From NCBI GenBank assembly GCA_016206235.1, contig JACQRZ010000052.1, forward strand, positions 1-26,900: a stretch of DNA of 26,900 nucleotides, read 5' to 3'. The notes beneath the pieces are model-generated. The model made no database searches, was not told the origin of the DNA, and saw only the letters and a program-made list of their open reading frames with translations. This document shows positions 8,188 through 13,571 of this stretch, one piece after another. Both the position numbers and the translations under genes were made by a program. Position 1 is the stretch's first letter. The number at the start of each line of letters is the position of its first letter. This DNA is from Candidatus Uhrbacteria bacterium (GTDB lineage: Bacteria > Patescibacteriota > Patescibacteriia > JACQRZ01).

Positions 8188-8215
8188 TTGATACATTTTT
8201 GAAATGCACTATACT
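8188..8215 (+). promoter_or_regulatory. Promoter upstream of the copper block
   Basis: TTGATA (8188-8193), a 16-bp spacer and TATACT (8210-8215). The expected transcription start, about 7 nt after the -10, falls near 8222, only about 2 nt before the ATG at 8224, so the first mRNA may be leaderless or nearly so. Confidence 0.5.
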
Positions 8216-8223
8216 AACCGAAT

Positions 8224-8625
8224 ATGAGGTACACACGAAAAATATATACAGGCATAGCTGCAAGCATCGTCGCTTCTTTTTTCGTTGCCATAGCAATGAG
8301 TTCTAATGTTGTCGTGGCATCTTCAGAGGGTCCGATGATAGGATGTCCCCATGCTATGGATATGGTGGGTATGTGCCCCATGACATTTGACCAGCATTTG
8401 GCGCACTGGCTGTCATTGTTTTCAGCTATAACGCCTGATTCGCAAACCCCTCTCCTTGCCCTCGTGAGTTTTGTTGTATGGACTGGTTTTTTTCTTCTCT
8501 CGAATACGTATTTTCGAAACATATATCGCATCGCATCTTCGCGAGGCGATCCTCGCGCCCAAACATTTATTGCCTTTCTTCGCGCATTTCGGCGCGGGCG
8601 CATCCATCCAAAATTGTACGCATAA
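8224..8625 (+). CDS. Small membrane protein with Cys/His/Met-rich segment
   Basis: 133 aa, no family recognised. A hydrophobic segment at residues 9-32 may be a signal or anchor and a second lies at about 77-95. Between them is a segment rich in soft-metal ligands: C41, H43, M45, M47, M50, C51, M53, H58, H61. The topology would place this segment outside the membrane. As first gene of the HMA/CopA cluster, a copper-binding or copper-sensing role is a reasonable inference. The tail (SRGDPRA, residues 106-112) is encoded by an 18-bp hairpin sequence at 8540-8557 and may be a palindromic insertion. No Shine-Dalgarno sequence is visible. Confidence 0.6.
   Translation: MRYTRKIYTGIAASIVASFFVAIAMSSNVVVASSEGPMIGCPHAMDMVGMCPMTFDQHLAHWLSLFSAITPDSQTPLLALVSFVVWTGFFLLSNTYFRNIYRIASSRGDPRAQTFIAFLRAFRRGRIHPKLYA
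8540..8557. repeat. In-frame palindrome in the small membrane protein gene
   Basis: CGCGAGG, loop CGAT, CCTCGCG: a perfect 7-bp stem with a 4-nt loop inside coding sequence, encoding SRGDPRA. It resembles the other GC-rich palindromes of this window (8140, 22541, 22863). It may be coincidental. Confidence 0.4.
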
Positions 8626-8675
8626 ATTCTTTTCTTTCTCTGCTATAGAAAGTAGGTTTATTTATGCGTTTTTTT
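8618..8675 (+). terminator. Rho-independent terminator or attenuator before the HMA-DsbD/TauE gene
   Basis: The outer stem ACGCATAAA (8618-8626) pairs with TTTATGCGT (8661-8669), running into seven T (8669-8675). An inner stem CTTTCT (8634-8639) / AGAAAG (8647-8652) closes the arm. The left arm overlaps the stop codon of the upstream gene. Lying inside the copper cluster just 12 nt before the next ATG, it could act as an attenuator rather than a simple end of transcription. Confidence 0.6.
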
Positions 8676-8687
8676 GTATGACAAAAT

Positions 8688-10106
8688 ATGAAACAAGATG
8701 ACAAAGATATCAAAAAAGTCGGAGTAGACATTCTAGGGATGACATGCCAAAGCTGCGAGGTTCTCATTGAAAGAAAATGGAAAAAAATTCCCGGAGTTGT
8801 GAAAGTTGATGTCAATCATGCGACTGGCCACGCAGTACTGACCTGTTCGCGAATTCCGTACATGAGTGAGCTTCGCGAATCGGTTAAGGATGACGGCTAT
8901 CAAGTGACAACTCCGGGCGTCAAGGCCACTATCCGCGTTCCTGAACAGAAGAATACGAAGACAGACTACATGGAGATGGGTACTGTTTTCATGATTATTT
9001 TTGGGTTGTACATGATTTTCAAGGAATTTAAGCTCATTCCCGAAAATATCGGCATAAGCGATTCCATGAGTTATGGCATTGTATTTGTTATCGGCCTTGT
9101 GGCGGCGATGTCGACATGCATTGCCGTGTCGGGAGGCCTTTTGCTTACATTGGCTGCCGAGTACAATAAACAATTTCCGCATTTGAGTGGTTTGGAAAAA
9201 TTCAAGCCGCATGCATATTTTAATGCAGGGAGAGTCGTTTCTTACACTGTATTTGGAGGATTGATAGGTGCGGTTGGTTCAGTCTTTACACTTTCGCCAT
9301 TTCTTACTGGCGTGATCATGGTTGTAGCCAGCTGCGTCATGATCCTGCTTGGCTTTCGTCTCTTGAACATTTTTCCGGCATTGCAGCAATTCCAGTTGAG
9401 GATGCCAAAGTTTTTGGCGCACAAGATTCATGACGCAGGCAGCGGAAAGCACACAAACATAAGCGCGGTGTTTTTAGGCGCTGCCACGTTCTTTTTGCCC
9501 TGCGGCTTTACTCAGGCGCTGCAGCTCTACGTCTTAAGCAAGGGCGATGCGGTAACTGGCGCGTTGACGATGTTTGTCTTTTCGCTTGGCACCCTTCCTG
9601 CACTTCTCTCCGTAGGCGCTATTTCAAGTTTTGCTAAGGGCGCATTCCAGCGTTATTTCCTAAAGTTTTCCGGAGTATTTGTTGTTCTCATTGGATTTTT
9701 CACTGTGAGTAACGGCTTGGCGCTAGCAGGATTGTCGATTGACGTGCGCTCATTGGTTCAACGACCTGCGCAAGAAAGCCAAAACAGGCAGCTTGGCACG
9801 GCAGCGCCTATCGTCGATGGCAAACAAGTGGTAGAAATGAACGTGAAGGGATACCAGTATGCGCCATCGCGCTTTGTTGTGCGGCAGGGGATCCCAGTTG
9901 AATGGCGCATTGACGGCAAAGGTGCAGCAGGATGCGCTCAGGTTCTCGTAGCTCCCAAGCTAGGCATCACGAAGTATCTTTCAACAAGCGGAACAACGGT
10001 TATTGACTTTACTCCGCAAGAAGTAGGAACTTTTGCGTTTAGCTGCAGTATGGGAATGACAACTCCGGGAGCAGCATTTACGGTTGTACCAAATTCTGGA
10101 TCATAA
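8688..10106 (+). CDS. HMA - DsbD/TauE-like membrane - cupredoxin fusion protein
   Basis: 472 aa with three parts. Residues about 10-80 form a heavy-metal-associated domain with GMTCQSC (C20, C23). The middle (about 95-350) is a six-helix-type membrane domain of the DsbD/UreH/TauE-like superfamily (GLVAAMSTCIAVSGGLLLTL; FLGAATFFLPCGFTQALQLY), with intramembrane cysteines at two helix starts. The C-terminal 100 residues form a cupredoxin-like strand domain with candidate copper ligands in GCAQVLV and FSCSMGM. Together this suggests a protein that moves or hands over copper, or reducing equivalents, across the membrane; the substrate is not proven. It is followed 12 bp later by a free HMA protein and then the copper ATPase. 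Confidence 0.82.
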   Translation: MKQDDKDIKKVGVDILGMTCQSCEVLIERKWKKIPGVVKVDVNHATGHAVLTCSRIPYMSELRESVKDDGYQVTTPGVKATIRVPEQKNTKTDYMEMGTVFMIIFGLYMIFKEFKLIPENIGISDSMSYGIVFVIGLVAAMSTCIAVSGGLLLTLAAEYNKQFPHLSGLEKFKPHAYFNAGRVVSYTVFGGLIGAVGSVFTLSPFLTGVIMVVASCVMILLGFRLLNIFPALQQFQLRMPKFLAHKIHDAGSGKHTNISAVFLGAATFFLPCGFTQALQLYVLSKGDAVTGALTMFVFSLGTLPALLSVGAISSFAKGAFQRYFLKFSGVFVVLIGFFTVSNGLALAGLSIDVRSLVQRPAQESQNRQLGTAAPIVDGKQVVEMNVKGYQYAPSRFVVRQGIPVEWRIDGKGAAGCAQVLVAPKLGITKYLSTSGTTVIDFTPQEVGTFAFSCSMGMTTPGAAFTVVPNSGS

Positions 10107-10118
10107 TAACGTTATTCT

Positions 10119-10340
10119 ATGAAAAGCATTATCAATCTTAAAGGAATGCATTGCGCGTCGTGCAGAGTGCTTATTGAGGATATCTGTAGCGATATACCCG
10201 GTATTTCGGTTTGCGATGTAGATGTTGAAAAGGGGATGCTTACCCTGGAACATGATACAAACGAATCACTTGAAAAGGTCGTGGCAGATATCCGGAATGT
10301 CAGTACGTACACGATTGAGCATATTGAAACAATCACGTAA
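10119..10340 (+). CDS. HMA-domain copper chaperone, CopZ-like
   Basis: 73 aa, a single heavy-metal-associated domain. GMHCASC (C12, C15) is followed by the usual helix, and the strand pattern IPGISVCDVDVEKGMLTLEHD fits the ferredoxin-like fold. Such proteins carry Cu(I) to P1B ATPases. It ends 4 bp before the ATPase ATG, a typical copZ-copA pairing. Its metal-site heptad GMHCASC is identical to that of the ATPase N-terminal domain, fitting recent duplication or selection for docking. Symbol withheld because metal specificity is inferred. Confidence 0.82.
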   Translation: MKSIINLKGMHCASCRVLIEDICSDIPGISVCDVDVEKGMLTLEHDTNESLEKVVADIRNVSTYTIEHIETIT

Positions 10341-10344
10341 CCCT

Positions 10345-12687
10345 ATGCCCTCATCACTTCAGCGTACAACATTTTCGGTGCAGGGAATGCACTGCGCATC
10401 CTGCGCGGCAATTATTGAGCGATCCGTAAAGAAGCTTTCCGGCATCGAGGAAATCCATGTTAATTTTGCCGCAGAAAAAGCGCATGCAACCTTTGACCCC
10501 ACTTTGGTAACAGAGAACGACATTATCGAGAAAATCAAAAAAGCAGGATATCAAGCCGAGATCGCCAAGGATGATCCTGAAGCAGAGAGAAAGCGCAGAC
10601 ATGCAGAAATACGCTCTCTCCGAAATGCATTCATCATCAGCTTCGTTCTCAGCGCTCCGATGATCTATTTCATGATGTTAGATTTTGTCGCGCTCCCGTT
10701 CAAAGAGCCCACTATGCCGTGGATTGGCATTATTTCGTTTGTATTGGCAACGCCAGTGCAGTTTATTATTGGGCGGCGATTCTATCTGGGCATGTGGTCG
10801 AGCTTGCGAATGAAGATGTTTAACATGGATAGCCTTATTGCAATCGGAACATCGGCAGCATATTTTTACAGCGTCGTGAATTTTGTGAACTATGCTCTTA
10901 CGCAAAAAAGCGTGATTGGGCTTGGTGGTGAGAAAGTCCCTGAACTCTATTTTGAGACAGCCGCATTTCTAATCACCTTCGTTATTTTAGGTAAATGGCT
11001 TGAAGCAAAGGCAAAGGGGCAAACGTCGGACGCGATCAAAAAACTCATGGGATTGCAGCCGAAAACAGCTCGCATTATACGAAATGGAAAGCAAGAAGAC
11101 ATTCCGATCGAACAGGTTGTCAAAGGCGACCGGCTTGTTGTCCGACCTGGCGAAAAGATTCCAGTCGATGGTGTTATTACGCAAGGCTATTCATCAGTCG
11201 ATGAATCTATGATTACTGGAGAGAGTATTCCCGTTGAAAAGAAGGAAGGTGATGCGGTGATTGGCGCGACGTTGAATAAGACCGGCAGTTTTGAATTTCG
11301 TGCGACAAAAGTGGGCTCAGAAACAGCCCTCGCGCAAATTATACGAATAGTTGAAGAAGCCCAAGGGTCTCGCGCTCCTATTCAGTCGTTTGCCGATCGC
11401 ATCTCGGCGTGGTTTGTGCCATTGGTTATTGGTATTGCGCTTCTCTCATTGTTCGTTTGGTTCGTTGTCTTACAGGCGTCATTGAGCTTTGCGCTTATGG
11501 CATTTACCGCAGTGCTTGTTATTGCGTGTCCGTGCGCGCTTGGACTTGCAACGCCAACTGCCATTATGGTTGCCACAGGGAAGGGAGCTGAAAACGGCAT
11601 CTTGATTAAAGGCGGTGAGCCGCTTGAAGCAGCATGTTCGATTCAAGCAATCGTTTTTGATAAAACAGGTACACTTACCAAAGGAAAGCCAGAAGTAACA
11701 GATGTTGTGTCTCTTGGAAAGGAAGATGAAAAACGAGTACTCGAGATTGCCACAAGTCTTGAGAAGAAATCCGAACATTCACTTGCCGAAAGTATCTGTG
11801 CCTATGCTCAGAAGGAGGGAGTGCAGTTTCATGATATTGGAGATTTTAACGCGATTCCTGGTCATGGCGTGAAAGGGACATTCAACGGTGCGGTATATTA
11901 CTTTGGTAATCGTAGACTTATCCAAGATATTGTTCATCTTGAACTTACACCTGCTGATTCTCAGATGAGAGTCTTTGAAGAGGCAGGCAAAACGGCGATG
12001 ATTCTTTCTTCAGAGAAAGAAATCCTCGGTATTATCGCTGTAGCCGATACCGTGAAGGAAACATCGGCATCAGCCGTGAGGCGTCTTGAAAAAATGGGAC
12101 TTACGGTATATATGATTACGGGTGATAACCAGCGAACAGCTGCAGCAATTGCCAAACAACTCGGAATTACCAAGGTCTTGGCAGAGGTAGTGCCTGAACA
12201 AAAGGCCGAGGAGGTAAGAAAGCTGCAAGGACAGGGATTGAAAGTCGCCATGGTTGGGGATGGCATCAATGATGCACCGGCGCTTGCGCAGGCTGATCTT
12301 GGTATTGCGATGGGCAGCGGAACCGATGTAGCAATGGAAACGGGCGGTATTGTGATGATGAAAAATGATCTCATCGATGTCTTGTCTGCCATCCAATTGA
12401 GCAGAGAAACGCTTCAGAAAGTGAAGCAGAATATGTTCTTTGCGCTTTTCTACAATGTCATTGGTATTCCTATCGCTGCACGTGTTTTTGCCGGACTGGG
12501 CATTATTCTGAAACCCGAGCTCGCCGGACTCGCGATGGCGTTTAGTTCGGTATCGGTTGTGAGTAATTCGTTGCTGTTACGAGGGTTCCGTCCAGGAAAA
12601 AAGAATTACATCTCTTTGATAGCGCCGATTGTGATGGGTGCTCTCTTTACCGCCATGTTCATACTTTTTGCCCGCGTGAGCAGATAG
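10345..12687 (+). CDS. copA: Copper-translocating P1B-type ATPase
   Basis: 780 aa from ATG 10345. The frame is open to 10222, but that stretch is the shadow of the HMA gene. N-terminal HMA domain with GMHCASC (C17, C20). Actuator motif TGES at 291-294; intramembrane metal site CPC at 395-397; phosphorylated Asp439 in DKTGTLTKG; hinge GDGINDAP at 638-645. YNVIGIPIAA in the seventh and AMAFSSVSVVSNSL in the eighth helix carry the YN and MxxSS residues typical of Cu(I) exporters (P1B-1). The nucleotide-domain motif normally SEHPLA reads SEHSLA: the ATP-binding His is kept, the Pro is not. Length is normal for the family. Probably a copper exporter in an operon with its chaperone and the fusion protein. 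Confidence 0.93.
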   Translation: MPSSLQRTTFSVQGMHCASCAAIIERSVKKLSGIEEIHVNFAAEKAHATFDPTLVTENDIIEKIKKAGYQAEIAKDDPEAERKRRHAEIRSLRNAFIISFVLSAPMIYFMMLDFVALPFKEPTMPWIGIISFVLATPVQFIIGRRFYLGMWSSLRMKMFNMDSLIAIGTSAAYFYSVVNFVNYALTQKSVIGLGGEKVPELYFETAAFLITFVILGKWLEAKAKGQTSDAIKKLMGLQPKTARIIRNGKQEDIPIEQVVKGDRLVVRPGEKIPVDGVITQGYSSVDESMITGESIPVEKKEGDAVIGATLNKTGSFEFRATKVGSETALAQIIRIVEEAQGSRAPIQSFADRISAWFVPLVIGIALLSLFVWFVVLQASLSFALMAFTAVLVIACPCALGLATPTAIMVATGKGAENGILIKGGEPLEAACSIQAIVFDKTGTLTKGKPEVTDVVSLGKEDEKRVLEIATSLEKKSEHSLAESICAYAQKEGVQFHDIGDFNAIPGHGVKGTFNGAVYYFGNRRLIQDIVHLELTPADSQMRVFEEAGKTAMILSSEKEILGIIAVADTVKETSASAVRRLEKMGLTVYMITGDNQRTAAAIAKQLGITKVLAEVVPEQKAEEVRKLQGQGLKVAMVGDGINDAPALAQADLGIAMGSGTDVAMETGGIVMMKNDLIDVLSAIQLSRETLQKVKQNMFFALFYNVIGIPIAARVFAGLGIILKPELAGLAMAFSSVSVVSNSLLLRGFRPGKKNYISLIAPIVMGALFTAMFILFARVSR

Positions 12688-12730
12688 GCGATGAACTAAG
12701 GGATTGAACATCCGCCTCTGGCGCAAAAGA

Positions 12731-12759
12731 ACGGCCCGTGTATATGGCGGGTCGTTTTT
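12731..12759 (+). terminator. Terminator after copA
   Basis: The 8-bp stem ACGGCCCG (12731-12738) / CGGGTCGT (12748-12755), with one G-U pair, is followed by TTTTT. It ends the copper operon. Confidence 0.8.
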
Positions 12760-12775
12760 GTGTATGCGTTGATTT

Positions 12776-12784
12776 TGATATACT
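12776..12784 (+). promoter_or_regulatory. Extended -10 promoter of the DsbA-like gene
   Basis: TGATATACT combines the TGn extension with a TATACT -10 box. The best -35 at 17-bp spacing (TTTTGT, 12756-12761) is weak and overlaps the preceding terminator T-run. The same nonamer recurs before the cysteine-repeat protein. Confidence 0.5.
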
Positions 12785-12814
12785 ACGAATATAGTTACAT
12801 CATATCGCAACGCA

Positions 12815-13471
12815 ATGCGGAAATTTTGGTTATTTTTCACGTTTATTATCATCTTTTCAGGAGTATTGTTTTTATTTCTTTTGATTAAAGACGAAAAACT
12901 TCCTCGCGCCATTAAAAAGGAGCCAGCACTGCCTCCAGTTCAGGCGCAAAGCATCAGCAGCCCCCAGGCAGTAGCGGTCGGTCCAAAAAATGCCAAAGTA
13001 ACCGTTGTACAGTTTTTTGATTTTCAGTGTCCTTACAGCAAGCAAGCCGCTCCAGTGGTAGGCGAACTTATCAATGAATATAGCGATACGTCAGTGCGTT
13101 TTGAATTTCGCCATTTGCCATTGGTGCGTATTCATCCTGCGGCACTCCCCGCAGCACAAGCAGCCATGTGCGCTGGCGAACAAGGAACTGACAAGTTTTT
13201 CAAAATGTACAACCTGATTTTTAAAAACCAAGAAAAGCTTTCTGAAAGCGCGCTTTCAGACAACGCGCGAGAGCTCCAGCTCAACCTTTCTCAATACAAC
13301 TCGTGCATGGCGCAAGGGAAGTATCAGGGCAATATCCTTAAAGATTTGATGGATTCAGGCAAGTTGAAACTCGAGGGAACGCCAACATTCTTCATTAATT
13401 CAATTCCCGTTGTGGGTGCGTATCCCAAAGATGTCTATAGCGATATTATTGATCAGGAGCTTGCAAAATAA
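12815..13471 (+). CDS. Membrane-anchored DsbA-family protein with CPYS active site
   Basis: 218 aa. The N-terminal membrane anchor (about residues 4-24) places a thioredoxin-fold domain outside the membrane. It matches the DsbA/BdbD-like Thioredoxin_4 group: VTVVQFFDFQCPYSKQAAPVVGEL, RFEFRHLPL, and the cis-proline loop LEGTPTFFIN. The active site is C72-P-Y-S75: the resolving cysteine is serine. A classical two-cysteine oxidase is therefore unlikely unless one of the other cysteines (in AAMCAG, YNSCMA) takes part; it may act as a reductase, isomerase or holdase, or have another role. It lies between the copper operon and the cysteine-repeat exported protein, either of which could be its partner. 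Start fits the hydrophobic N-terminus. Confidence 0.82.
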   Translation: MRKFWLFFTFIIIFSGVLFLFLLIKDEKLPRAIKKEPALPPVQAQSISSPQAVAVGPKNAKVTVVQFFDFQCPYSKQAAPVVGELINEYSDTSVRFEFRHLPLVRIHPAALPAAQAAMCAGEQGTDKFFKMYNLIFKNQEKLSESALSDNARELQLNLSQYNSCMAQGKYQGNILKDLMDSGKLKLEGTPTFFINSIPVVGAYPKDVYSDIIDQELAK

Positions 13472-13518
13472 GAAGAATGTGTGTTTTTAAGTTATCAACC
13501 CAGACCATTGTTATAGTG

Positions 13519-13527
13519 TGATATACT
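13519..13527 (+). promoter_or_regulatory. Extended -10 promoter of the cysteine-repeat protein
   Basis: TGATATACT, identical to the element at 12776. No good -35 at 17 bp. The predicted transcript would include the 11-bp tandem repeat at 13537-13558 in its leader. Confidence 0.5.
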
Positions 13528-13536
13528 ATGTATTGA

Positions 13537-13558
13537 CAAGTTAAGTCCAAGTTAAGTC
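13537..13558 (+). repeat. Tandem 11-bp direct repeat in the leader
   Basis: CAAGTTAAGTC occurs twice in immediate succession (13537-13547, 13548-13558), 13 bp before the ATG. Directly repeated 11-bp half-sites are the spacing used by OmpR/PhoB-family response regulators, so this may be an operator; no regulator is encoded nearby. Confidence 0.55.
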
Positions 13559-13571
13559 GTAAATTTTTGTT

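Noticed and set aside
8001..8306. 101-codon plus-strand frame from a GTG
   Set aside because: It runs through the palindrome, the heptamer repeats and the promoter and into the next gene in another frame; only its first third looks protein-like.
10222..10344. N-terminal extension of CopA
   Set aside because: This stretch codes for the HMA chaperone in another frame; the ATG at 10345 gives the family N-terminus.
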